Source: Candidatus Kaiserbacteria bacterium (GTDB lineage: Bacteria; Patescibacteriota; Minisyncoccia; Phycocordibacterales; UBA12088). From it: a stretch of 11,325 nucleotides of DNA. Shown in pieces: positions 1 through 6,131 of the stretch. Position 1 is the stretch's first letter. Each line of letters begins with the position of its first letter. Where the stretch lies: NCBI GenBank assembly GCA_007116405.1, contig SKIN01000005.1, forward strand, positions 1-11,325. The letters are read 5' to 3'. The notes below the pieces were generated by a model. It was not told the origin of the DNA. It saw only the letters and a list, made by a program, of their open reading frames with translations, and made no database searches. A program made the position numbers and the translations under genes.

Positions 1-30
1 AACTAGCCACTCGAAAGGGTGGCTAGTTTT
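1..30 (+). terminator. Intrinsic terminator of an upstream gene
   Basis: A perfect 10-bp inverted repeat (1-10 with 19-28) is extended inward by a G-T pair and a C-G pair, which closes a GAAA tetraloop at 13-16. The stem is followed by TTTT (27-30). This is the classic form of a rho-independent terminator for a plus-strand gene lying left of the window. The minus-strand side cannot be judged because the window starts at the stem. Confidence 0.85.
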
Positions 31-129
31 GCGTATGGGCGAGATCGATTACACCAAATGGTGGCTGACCCCATTACCAAAGCTTACACCGCACTTGTTG
101 CCAGTCTACGGTTCTGAATACATTTACAA

Positions 130-186
130 GAGGGGCCCTCAAAATAACGTTGTTTTGCAACGTTATTTTGGTGTACGGCACCAAAA
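130..186. repeat. Cluster of overlapping inverted repeats in a gene-free stretch
   Basis: Three adjacent palindromic elements are visible. GAGGG-G-CCCTC lies at 130-140. A perfect 12-bp AT-rich stem (AAAATAACGTTG, 141-152, with 158-169) has a 5-base loop and can be extended by C140-G170. TTTTGGTG (166-173) pairs with CACCAAAA (179-186) over 8 bp. The second and third hairpins share bases 166-170, so they cannot form together. Positions 31-303 otherwise hold no credible gene: an open frame of 84 codons (29-283, TTG start) has no ribosome site and an unremarkable composition. The element could be a second terminator, a structured RNA or a remnant of a mobile repeat; function unknown. Confidence 0.6.
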
Positions 187-287
187 GCATTGTGGTATGA
201 TGTGCGCGTACTACCGACCCTTATTGCCTTCACTAGAAATAGATGCTGATACTATGCACTACATCGACCTCTTTTTGCTATAAGCGG

Positions 288-296
288 TGATATACT
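288..296 (+). promoter_or_regulatory. Extended -10 promoter, leaderless start
   Basis: TG-A-TATACT (288-296) is an extended -10 element. It ends 7 bases before the ATG at 304, so transcription should begin at or next to the start codon. No good -35 is visible at the expected distance, which is usual for extended -10 promoters. No Shine-Dalgarno is present. Confidence 0.55.
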
Positions 297-303
297 CTTC
301 AAT

Positions 304-858
304 ATGTGGAACGAAGACGTAATGATCGGTGCTATCTTGATCGTGGTTCCCTTGGTTTGTGTACTATCACTCTTGTTCTTGTTCTGGACACTCGGGCGAC
401 ATTCATGGCTCCGTTACAAGAAGCAAGAGGTGGACCTTGCGCTACGGGTGCGGGTTGATGGTTTCCGGTCATTGTATGGGAAAGTATTGGTCGGATTTTC
501 GCTATTTTTTCTGGTTTTCCCATGGATCGCCCTCTTACTGTACATCACAGCGTCGATGCGACTTCCCATAGATCTGGTCGCTACACTAATGCCTGGGGTG
601 CTATTGTATCTATCCCTGGCATTCCCAATAAGGGCAGTGATCCTTGCAAGAAAGAAGCGTCGTCACGACTTGCTCACCGACCAAGGTGCTAAAATGTCAC
701 ATACACCCGAAATAACCGGATGGATGATCATTAAAAAAGAACTATTGTTGCATGGGGTCCTTTTGACCAGCGTGGTGATACTCTGGATCACAATGGCACT
801 TATGCACGCCTTTATTACGCCGCCGGTATTCTATGTCATGCCGCTGGATGTTATATAA
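304..858 (+). CDS. Hypothetical four-helix membrane protein
   Basis: A 184-residue protein that I do not recognise. Four hydrophobic segments are clear, at roughly residues 7-30, 60-84, 88-113 and 146-170. They are separated by basic loops (RYKKQE near 38-43 and ARKKRRHD near 115-122), which by the positive-inside rule would lie in the cytoplasm. There are no catalytic motifs and no cysteine pairs. The ATG at 304 is chosen because an extended -10 box stops 7 bases upstream. The gene ends 25 bases before the DUF2157 gene and may be co-transcribed with it, although that gene has its own -10. A role in the membrane is inferred only from composition. Confidence 0.7.
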   Translation: MWNEDVMIGAILIVVPLVCVLSLLFLFWTLGRHSWLRYKKQEVDLALRVRVDGFRSLYGKVLVGFSLFFLVFPWIALLLYITASMRLPIDLVATLMPGVLLYLSLAFPIRAVILARKKRRHDLLTDQGAKMSHTPEITGWMIIKKELLLHGVLLTSVVILWITMALMHAFITPPVFYVMPLDVI

Positions 859-866
859 GTAAGTTG

Positions 867-875
867 TGGTATCAT
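867..875 (+). promoter_or_regulatory. Extended -10 promoter, leaderless start
   Basis: TG-G-TATCAT (867-875) lies 8 bases before the ATG at 884, repeating the arrangement seen in front of the gene at 304. It favours ATG 884 as the true start over an in-frame GTG at 866, which would sit upstream of the -10 and outside the transcript. Confidence 0.5.
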
Positions 876-883
876 TATCTATC

Positions 884-1978
884 ATGAAACAAGCTGACGT
901 CGAAAGAATGATCGAAAAGTGGACAGAAGGTGGAGTGATCAATGCAGAGCAAGCGCATCTCATGCTGCATGATCTAAAAACGACGACGTCTGAACAGTCG
1001 GGGAAAAAGCTTGTTACGATACTCTCGCTTGTTGGTGCTGCAGTACTCACCGCCGGCGTCCTCCTGGTCATCGCCTCGAATTGGTCCTTTCTTGGAAAGC
1101 CCGTACAACTCTTGTTAGCTGTTCTATTGCCGGTAGTGCCACTTAGTATTGCGTACTATATTGCCGAGGTCAGACAGAGCACCTCGATACTATCTCGCGT
1201 AGCGAACATATTCGGTATCGGCTTGATCGGAGGCGCACTATCACTCATTGGACAGATATACAATTTGGAATCAGGGTATCAAACCCTCATGCTGTTATGG
1301 TTCGTACTGAGCCTTCCTTTTGTGTTTGTATACAAGCGACCAGAAAATTTCGGGGTCTCTGCTATTTTGGCTGGATTGGCGATCTTTACCTGGATCCTAA
1401 AGTTTTTTGGCAGCTGGTGGTCAGACGCGCAATCCTTAACAATAACACTCACTGTGGTTCTGTTGGTCTACTGTCTGGCATTGTATGTAATAGGCGTATC
1501 TCTTCGAAACTCTGCAGTGTGGGGTAGTGGAGCAAGAGTACTCAGGCTCTTGAGCGCTTCTGTTGGTACCGTGACCCTCTTTATCACAACGTTTGAGTTT
1601 TATGCGCGCGTAGTTACTGACTCAGGATATCGAGATGCAGGATGGATTCCGTTATCTATCATCCTAAACGTGCTCTTTATCAGCTTTCTCGTCTTCGTGT
1701 TGATACAAGCGGTCAAACACCAGGAGGAAAGACTTGTATACAGCGTGGTGAGAATGATGTTCATATACCTGCTTGTAAAATACTTTACACTCTTCTCTAC
1801 CATGCTGGATACCGGCATACTATTCATCTTGGGCGGCATATTGTTCATAGCAGGAGCGTGGCTTCTAGAAAAGAATAAGCACCACCTGCTGATGCTCGTC
1901 AAAGCCGATGAACGCCCGGTCACAAGCACACCCGGGGAGCCCCAGTTGGAAAACACAAATCTAAAAGACCATGAATAA
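884..1978 (+). CDS. DUF2157 family multi-pass membrane protein
   Basis: This 364-residue protein matches the DUF2157 family. An N-terminal cytoplasmic helical stretch (residues 1-40, with the VERMIEKWTEGGVI pattern) is followed by about ten hydrophobic helices. Family-like landmarks are IASNW near 63-67, GQIYNLESGYQTLMLLW near 123-139 and a KYFTLF motif near 299-304 in the last membrane pair. A hydrophilic tail of about 35 residues ends the protein. The start at 884 gives a normal N-terminus; an upstream GTG (866) would add six residues overlapping the promoter. The last 8 bases overlap the next gene, a GDYXXLXY protein, a pairing known from many genomes. The biochemical role of the family is not established, and no enzyme motif is visible. 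Confidence 0.85.
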   Translation: MKQADVERMIEKWTEGGVINAEQAHLMLHDLKTTTSEQSGKKLVTILSLVGAAVLTAGVLLVIASNWSFLGKPVQLLLAVLLPVVPLSIAYYIAEVRQSTSILSRVANIFGIGLIGGALSLIGQIYNLESGYQTLMLLWFVLSLPFVFVYKRPENFGVSAILAGLAIFTWILKFFGSWWSDAQSLTITLTVVLLVYCLALYVIGVSLRNSAVWGSGARVLRLLSASVGTVTLFITTFEFYARVVTDSGYRDAGWIPLSIILNVLFISFLVFVLIQAVKHQEERLVYSVVRMMFIYLLVKYFTLFSTMLDTGILFILGGILFIAGAWLLEKNKHHLLMLVKADERPVTSTPGEPQLENTNLKDHE

Positions 1979-2504
1979 ACACTTGCCATTCTTTGGAGCT
2001 ATGGGGTTTCTAGTGCTGGTACTGGTCGGCTATGCGTTCATTCAGGAACGCATCATATCTACTGGCACTGAGGTGATCCTCGCTACGGTGCCCGTAGACC
2101 CAAGAGACCTATTTCGCGGCGAATATGTCATCCTGCGCTATGAGATAGAGACTCATCCATTGGTTCGGAGTGCGATCGAGCGTGACGCAAGTCTTGTGAA
2201 CGGCAGTACTCTTTACGTGAGGTTGTCTGTAGACGCACGAAACATCGCTACGGTAGCTGAGGTGCAAAAAGTGAGACCAGACCTCTCAAGAGGGTTGTGG
2301 CTCCGTGGCCAGGTGGATAATAGAGGAGTCAGATTCCCTCACCTCGAACAGTACTTTGTACCCGAGGGCGCCGGAATACCTATCGAAAGACTCGGAAGAG
2401 ACGTGTATGTAAAAGTACGTGTCCTCAGCGGTGAAGCGAGAGTTACAGGATTACTCGACAGAGACCTAAACGATATTGACGTCTACATGTATAGGGAGCG
2501 CTGA
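1971..2504 (+). CDS. GDYXXLXY domain protein
   Basis: This 177-residue protein has one N-terminal membrane helix (about residues 7-24) and an extracytoplasmic domain. The family signature is seen as PVDPRDLFRGEYVILRY (residues 41-57), with Glu in place of the usual Asp in GDY. A second conserved stretch, YFVPEGAGIPIER, lies at 128-140. Length and order fit the GDYXXLXY family. The ATG lies inside the last codons of the DUF2157 gene (overlap 1971-1978), which suggests translational coupling and a joint membrane complex. What the pair does is not known; involvement in envelope or polysaccharide-related functions is only a guess. An imperfect hairpin follows at 2636-2681, but its T-rich side faces the minus strand. 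Confidence 0.85.
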   Translation: MNKHLPFFGAMGFLVLVLVGYAFIQERIISTGTEVILATVPVDPRDLFRGEYVILRYEIETHPLVRSAIERDASLVNGSTLYVRLSVDARNIATVAEVQKVRPDLSRGLWLRGQVDNRGVRFPHLEQYFVPEGAGIPIERLGRDVYVKVRVLSGEARVTGLLDRDLNDIDVYMYRER

Positions 2505-2629
2505 ATATCCTCAAACATCACTATTCGGACCACCTACTGAGTAGACCCGACACCAGACGCCAGCATGCACACATTCACAGTGCGTTTGAGTGCTTACTTG
2601 CGGTCGGCGCAATGACGTTATCATGTAGC

Positions 2630-2681
2630 AAAAGAAGCCTCCTTGCACATAGCTCCGGAAAAGAGTATGCACAAGGAGGCT
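2630..2681 (-). terminator. Terminator of the lipoprotein gene (minus strand)
   Basis: AGCCTCCTTG (2636-2645) pairs perfectly with CAAGGAGGCT (2672-2681). Further CAT/ATG pairing follows after two mismatches. Read on the minus strand the stem is followed by TTCTTTTG (plus 2635-2628), so it should stop transcription coming from the gene at 2718-3398. On the plus strand the trailing bases are not T-rich, though the hairpin may also help to stop the convergent operon ending at 2504. Positions 2505-2629 hold nothing else I can identify. Confidence 0.65.
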
Positions 2682-2717
2682 CAATAGCTTTGTAGAACAA
2701 ATGACCACAGTCACTGT

Positions 2718-3398
2718 CTACAGCTTTCTGACAGGTGATAGACCGAAAAGGCCGTCTCTAGTACCATCACGGTCGTTGTTGAGACGAAGACCATCTTCAT
2801 CGAAGTGACCCAGATTGACGCGACGGCTAAGCACCATGTCGTCCGTGCGTGTGAAGATACGGGATGAGAGCAGGTAGACATCGCGGACAGCCTTATATGT
2901 GGTCAGACCCCAAACCACTTCCACTGCGGTGGCGGGCGCTTCATTCTGAGTAAGGGTGCCCAACTGGTCGTTCCAGTGCTTCGAAAACGTCCGTGGGGCA
3001 GGTTCCTTGCGAAGCATTATCCACTCGGGTCCGACCTTTTTTTCCTGAGAGAACGCGAACTCTTCGTACCACGCACGTCCCTGCGCGTAAAAGTAATCCC
3101 GGTTGAGCTCCCGGATCTCGAGAAGAGACATCGGGCGACCAGGTCCAGCGACGAGCATGTAGCCATTGTCACGACCCCACTCAAGCACTTCTTTCGGGGG
3201 AATGGTTTCCCTAAACTGTGAGCGTTGCTGCCTCGTGTAAGAAACACCATCACGAGAGCGCATGATCTCTTCAGGGGTGATCAGATCATCACCAAGGATA
3301 GAGCGCGCGAGCGTGTAACTATCTGAGCCACACCCCGAGGTGACAAGCAGGAACGAACCGATGACTGCTACCATCAGAGAAATGGAAATGTGCTTCAT
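2718..3398 (-). CDS. Putative lipoprotein of unknown function
   Basis: A 226-residue protein with a lipoprotein-type signal peptide: basic start (MKH), hydrophobic core (residues 5-19) and a TSGC lipobox with the candidate lipidated Cys at 23. The mature part is soluble and has no enzymatic motif I recognise. It contains PPKEVLEWGRDNGY (67-80), MSLLEIRELNRDYFY near 89-103, WGLTTYKAVRD near 163-173 and a C-terminal glycine/aspartate/arginine-rich end, DGLFGLSPVRKL. From memory, this succession resembles a family of uncharacterised proteins common in CPR genomes whose C-termini end in LGLASARK-like sequences; that match is recalled, not checked. GGAGG (3404-3408) stands 5 bases before the ATG, fixing the start. 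A promoter lies at 3443-3470 and a terminator at 2630-2681, so it is probably transcribed alone. Confidence 0.8.
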   Translation of the reverse strand: MKHISISLMVAVIGSFLLVTSGCGSDSYTLARSILGDDLITPEEIMRSRDGVSYTRQQRSQFRETIPPKEVLEWGRDNGYMLVAGPGRPMSLLEIRELNRDYFYAQGRAWYEEFAFSQEKKVGPEWIMLRKEPAPRTFSKHWNDQLGTLTQNEAPATAVEVVWGLTTYKAVRDVYLLSSRIFTRTDDMVLSRRVNLGHFDEDGLRLNNDRDGTRDGLFGLSPVRKL

Positions 3399-3442
3399 GA
3401 TGACCTCCGTCAGGTCGTTTCAAGCAACAGTGCCTAACTTGG

Positions 3443-3470
3443 ACCATATCACAGACAATAAAGACGTCAA
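3443..3470 (-). promoter_or_regulatory. Sigma-70-type promoter of the lipoprotein gene
   Basis: On the minus strand TTGACG (3470-3465) and TATGGT (3448-3443) are separated by 16 bases, with TG one base before the -10 (extended form). Transcription would start near 3436, giving a leader of about 37 bases that carries the GGAGG ribosome site at 3404-3408. Confidence 0.6.
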
Positions 3471-3503
3471 CAGCCATGTGAGCCGCTCCACAAACAGCTG
3501 AGA

Positions 3504-3899
3504 TTATTCACACTCTAATCTGCACTCCTCTAATGTCTCGAAAGGGAACACCCCAAAACAACCCAGAGTCATTGCCCTACATGCAGCTCCATCATAATAG
3601 TATCCCGTACTGAATGCGTCACAAGGAGGTATATCTTTCCACTCTTCATAGGGCTCAAGAAGACACAGGTCTGACTCTGTTCTAAGTGTGCCGGAGGGCT
3701 CTGCTGGTTCTCTTTGAACATCGCTCACACCAGGTTCAGACGCCGGCGTTGATAGTACAGGAGCCGATGGGGGGTCTTCGACAACATGTTGCGCTTCAGT
3801 TTGTGACTGCGTGGGCCGGTCTGCGGACCAGTGCATTAGAAATAACACTGAGGTGATCATAAGGACACCAAGGATAGTAATGGGGAGTAGGTATTTCAT
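3504..3899 (-). CDS. Membrane-anchored Kunitz/BPTI-like domain protein
   Basis: A 131-residue protein in three parts. Residues 4-22 form a hydrophobic segment, a signal anchor or signal peptide. Residues 24-76 are a Pro/Ser/Glu/Thr-rich linker. Residues 77-131 form a small Cys-rich domain. Its six cysteines (79, 93, 107, 114, 126, 130) and neighbours follow the Kunitz/BPTI plan: C-LLEPY...PPCDA, then YYYD, then LGCFG, then F..LEEC-x3-C. Bovine inhibitor spacing is 8-15-7-12-3; here it is 13-13-6-11-3. The expected disulfides are 79-130, 93-114 and 107-126. The position equal to the P1 reactive-site residue is Asp94, not Lys/Arg, so trypsin-type inhibition is unlikely. Kunitz domains are typical of animals and uncommon in bacteria. 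No Shine-Dalgarno is seen; two hairpins precede the ATG. Protease inhibition is possible but unproven; it may only be a disulfide-stabilised binding module. Confidence 0.75.
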   Translation of the reverse strand: MKYLLPITILGVLMITSVLFLMHWSADRPTQSQTEAQHVVEDPPSAPVLSTPASEPGVSDVQREPAEPSGTLRTESDLCLLEPYEEWKDIPPCDAFSTGYYYDGAACRAMTLGCFGVFPFETLEECRLECE

Positions 3900-3906
3900 A
3901 GTAATT

Positions 3907-3945
3907 GTGAGCTATGTGCTCACCGCGACACCAAGGGTGTCTGCG
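3907..3945 (-). promoter_or_regulatory. Tandem hairpins in the leader of the Kunitz-like gene
   Basis: Two back-to-back inverted repeats lie 7 bases before the ATG at 3899. GTGAGC (3907-3912) pairs with GCTCAC (3918-3923) around a 5-base loop. GACACC (3927-3932) pairs with GGTGTC (3936-3941) around AAG; with one bulged base (3942) this second stem extends by CGC/GCG (3924-3926 with 3943-3945). There is no SD sequence between the hairpins and the ATG. They could be an operator for a dimeric repressor or a translation-controlling RNA structure. A -10-like CATACT (minus strand, 3956-3951) could start an RNA right at the outer stem, but its -35 is poor. Confidence 0.5.
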
Positions 3946-4017
3946 ATAAAAGTATGAGTAATGACTTAAAAGTACCACATCAACAACTTCCATCATCAGA
4001 GTTTTCCCCGCGCGGTG

Positions 4018-4049
4018 GCGGATCTTATCTTATTACTGGGTAGATCCGC
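4018..4049. repeat. 8-bp inverted repeat in an intergenic region
   Basis: GCGGATCT (4018-4025) is perfectly repeated in inverse at 4042-4049 with a 16-base spacer. It has no T-tract on either side, so it is not a terminator. It lies between the terminator of the zinc-ribbon gene (4097-4132) and the hairpin leader of the Kunitz-like gene. Part of the same stretch looks faintly tRNA-like (see rejected items). Function unknown. Confidence 0.4.
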
Positions 4050-4096
4050 ACAGTCTTCCTCGTTCTGGTGCGATTCCAACAGCCACTATGTTTACA

Positions 4097-4132
4097 TTAA
4101 AAAAGCCGGGCAGCAGTAGGTCTGCCCGGCTT
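4097..4132 (-). terminator. Intrinsic terminator of the zinc-ribbon gene
   Basis: AAGCCGGGCAG (4103-4113) pairs perfectly over 11 bp with 4122-4132 around an 8-base loop. On the minus strand the stem is followed by a run of T (the A-run at plus 4099-4104), the standard form of a rho-independent terminator. It lies just past the stop codon of the gene at 4145-4438 and separates it from the Kunitz-like gene. Confidence 0.85.
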
Positions 4133-4144
4133 CAGTATAGACTT

Positions 4145-4438
4145 CTACGTACCCCTCACCCATTTATGTCCCTGACTACCGTGACATTTGCTTGGCACGC
4201 CGGGTCGTGCTCCACAGTATCTGCAGTAGATTGGACGAGTATCGCTCATATCTTCCTTACGAAGTCTCTCTTTTTCCATCTCTTTTTCCAATTTTGCTTT
4301 TTCACCCTGCTCAAAAGAATCCCTAAGCACTAAGGCGTACACAACCAGAGTTACAACGATCAAGGTGACTACTGTGCCGAAGATTATCGCAATGAGTGTA
4401 ACTACTCCTGAAAAGAAGGATGCTACTAATTCCATCAT
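4145..4438 (-). CDS. Small membrane protein with zinc-ribbon-like C-terminus
   Basis: A 97-residue protein that I cannot assign to a named family. A long hydrophobic segment (about residues 8-38) forms one membrane helix. It is followed by a highly charged, probably coiled-coil stretch rich in Glu and Lys (42-63). The tail carries Cys72, Cys75, Cys85, His86 and His91 in the order CRYCG...SKCHGSQGH, enough ligands for one structural zinc ion. The first of two adjacent ATG codons is preferred because AGGAG lies 6 bases before it. A near-consensus promoter (4474-4502) and a strong terminator (4097-4132) make this a single-gene unit. The tail may bind protein or nucleic acid on the cytoplasmic side; topology and role are inferred. 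Confidence 0.75.
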   Translation of the reverse strand: MMELVASFFSGVVTLIAIIFGTVVTLIVVTLVVYALVLRDSFEQGEKAKLEKEMEKERLRKEDMSDTRPIYCRYCGARPGVPSKCHGSQGHKWVRGT

Positions 4439-4473
4439 ATTGATCTCCTGTATGAGACTGTGTGCCTGTAATT

Positions 4474-4502
4474 ATTGTACATCAGTTAGCCTTGATTGTC
4501 AA
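4474..4502 (-). promoter_or_regulatory. Near-consensus sigma-70-type promoter
   Basis: On the minus strand a perfect TTGACA (4502-4497), a 17-base spacer and TACAAT (4479-4474) form one of the best promoters in the window. The start site would be near 4467, with a leader of about 29 bases that includes the AGGAG ribosome site. It is divergent from the gpmI promoter. Confidence 0.75.
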
Positions 4503-4536
4503 TGCGTCAGGTTTGCTTGCACATTACCTGCGGACA

Positions 4537-4565
4537 TTGTCATTCCACGCAATTGCTCGTACACT
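4537..4565 (+). promoter_or_regulatory. Promoter of gpmI
   Basis: TTGTCA (4537-4542), a 17-base spacer and TACACT (4560-4565) fit a sigma-70-type promoter, with a start near 4572 and a leader of about 22 bases. The leader has no clear Shine-Dalgarno. The -35 boxes of this promoter and the divergent one at 4474-4502 are about 34 bases apart. Confidence 0.55.
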
Positions 4566-4593
4566 TTGGTTGAATCGTCATCAAACACTAAGA

Positions 4594-6111
4594 ATGAACA
4601 AGACATATACACCATGCGTACTCATTGTCCTGGACGGCTGGGGTCATCGAGAAGAAGTCGAGGATAACGCGATAGCCCAAGCAGACACACCGTTCTTCGA
4701 CCACCTGCTTGCGACATACCCGCACGCTCTTCTTGATGCGAGCGCGGGGAGTGTTGGGCTACCCGAGGGACAAATGGGCAATAGCGAGGTGGGACACATG
4801 ACCATTGGCGCCGGAAAGGTCATTGAAACCGACTTGGTGCGCATCACAAAAGCTGCAATGGCGAGCGAGTTTGCCACCAATCCCGCATTTGTACAGCTCT
4901 TCAACCACGTGAAGCACTATGATTCAGTCTTGCACGTGAAAGGTCTGGTGTCGGCGGGAGGTATCCATAGCCACAGCAGTCATTTGTTTGCGTTCTTGAA
5001 AGCGGCTAAGGAAGCCGGCCTCACTAAGATAGCCATTCACGCGTTCACCGATGGTCGAGACACCGGCCCTCGAAGCGCGTCAGCATACTTGCGAGAGCTT
5101 GAGGACGTGATCGATGATCTGGGCATCGGGTTTATCGCGACAGCTTCCGGCCGTCTGTATGCCATGGACCGAGACAACAACTGGGATCGTTTGGAGAAAG
5201 TGGAGAAAGCAATCTTTGAAGGCGCCGGTGGGCGAAACTATCATACACGCAAGCCATCGACCATAATGGCGGATCTTTATGAGGAGGGTGTCATCGACGA
5301 GCAGCTCGAACCGGTGGTGTTCTTCGATCATGACGGCACTCACTATTCCGTTCAGCCAAATGACGGGGTCTTCTTCTTTAACTTCAGGTCAGACCGCGCC
5401 CGCATGCTGGCGAGTAGAGTAGGTGAGCGAGCACAAAATGAGAACCTTTGTTTTGTAACGCTTACCCAATACGACAAGGGTCTTCCGGCGCAGGTTGCGT
5501 TTCCACCTATCGACATCGACACGACGCTGGCGAACGAGATCTCGAACGCCGGCCTGACGCAAGCACATATTGCTGAAACAGAGAAATACGCGCATGCGAC
5601 CTACTTCCTCAACTGCCTGCATGAGGGAACGTATCCCGGAGAAGAACACATTCTGGTAGAGAGTCGGAAGGTGCTCACACACGATCTTGCACCGGAGATG
5701 CGTGCGCGTGAGATAGCCGACAAGGCGCTTGAGCAACTCCAAAAAGGTACTGATTTTCTCTTTATCAACTTTGCCAATGCAGACATGGTGGGTCATACAG
5801 GCAATATGGAGGCCATCAAGGTCGCGGTCGAAACGGTTGACCGGGAGTTACGACGAGTAACAGAAGTTGTGGTAGAACACGGTGGGGTAGTGCTGATAAC
5901 GGCTGATCACGGCAATGCTGAGGAGAATGTGGACCGCACGACCGGTGAGAAGCATACGGCTCACACGACTAACTTGGTTCCGATCATCGTGACCGTTCCC
6001 GGTGGGGTATTGCAGAACGGCACCTTGGCGGATGTTGCTCCGACCATGTTGCACCTCATGGGCATCGCGCAGCCGGAAGGAATGACCGGGAAGAATTTGT
6101 TCAAGTCATAA
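4594..6111 (+). CDS. gpmI: 2,3-bisphosphoglycerate-independent phosphoglycerate mutase
   Basis: Interconverts 3- and 2-phosphoglycerate in glycolysis in the cytoplasm, with two Mn ions and a phosphoserine intermediate. From ATG 4594 the protein has 505 residues, close to the usual 510; the frame is open further upstream (to 4462), but that part overlaps the promoter and is not family sequence. Visible motifs: VLDGWG with metal ligand Asp14, GNSEVGH with the phosphorylated Ser64, HSHSSH (125-130), DGRDTGPR (153-160), FFNFRSDRAR (261-270), EKYAH (330-334), NADMVGH with Asp397 and His401, TADHGN (437-441) and AHTTN with His457. All key ligands are present. The segment after EKYAH (TYFLN..HEGTYPGEEH) departs from the common FFFNGG form. 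The HIT gene follows after 20 bases. Confidence 0.96.
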   Translation: MNKTYTPCVLIVLDGWGHREEVEDNAIAQADTPFFDHLLATYPHALLDASAGSVGLPEGQMGNSEVGHMTIGAGKVIETDLVRITKAAMASEFATNPAFVQLFNHVKHYDSVLHVKGLVSAGGIHSHSSHLFAFLKAAKEAGLTKIAIHAFTDGRDTGPRSASAYLRELEDVIDDLGIGFIATASGRLYAMDRDNNWDRLEKVEKAIFEGAGGRNYHTRKPSTIMADLYEEGVIDEQLEPVVFFDHDGTHYSVQPNDGVFFFNFRSDRARMLASRVGERAQNENLCFVTLTQYDKGLPAQVAFPPIDIDTTLANEISNAGLTQAHIAETEKYAHATYFLNCLHEGTYPGEEHILVESRKVLTHDLAPEMRAREIADKALEQLQKGTDFLFINFANADMVGHTGNMEAIKVAVETVDRELRRVTEVVVEHGGVVLITADHGNAEENVDRTTGEKHTAHTTNLVPIIVTVPGGVLQNGTLADVAPTMLHLMGIAQPEGMTGKNLFKS

Positions 6112-6131
6112 CTGTTCAAAACTATCCGACC

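Noticed and set aside
29..283. Open frame of 84 codons on the plus strand
   Set aside because: It starts with TTG inside the terminator T-run, has no ribosome site, spans inverted repeats and has no recognisable protein features.
3906..3924. CRP-like site TGTGA...TCAC before the Kunitz-like gene
   Set aside because: The spacing between half-sites is 9 rather than 6 bases, and no CRP is known here; better described as a hairpin or unknown operator.
4014..4088. tRNA-like stretch: GGTGGC pairs with GCCACT as an acceptor stem (6 of 7 pairs), with CTGGGTAGA like a D-loop and GCGATTCCAAC like a T-arm
   Set aside because: No anticodon stem can be formed, the T-stem has only 3 of 5 pairs, the T-loop starts TG rather than TT, and a competing 8-bp inverted repeat (4018-4049) crosses the D-arm. 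At best a decayed tRNA remnant; tRNAscan-SE would settle it.
4088..4333. Open frame of 81 codons on the plus strand opposite the zinc-ribbon gene
   Set aside because: It begins at the terminator hairpin and is antisense to a gene with promoter, ribosome site, membrane helix and Cys/His motif; its composition is a shadow of that gene.
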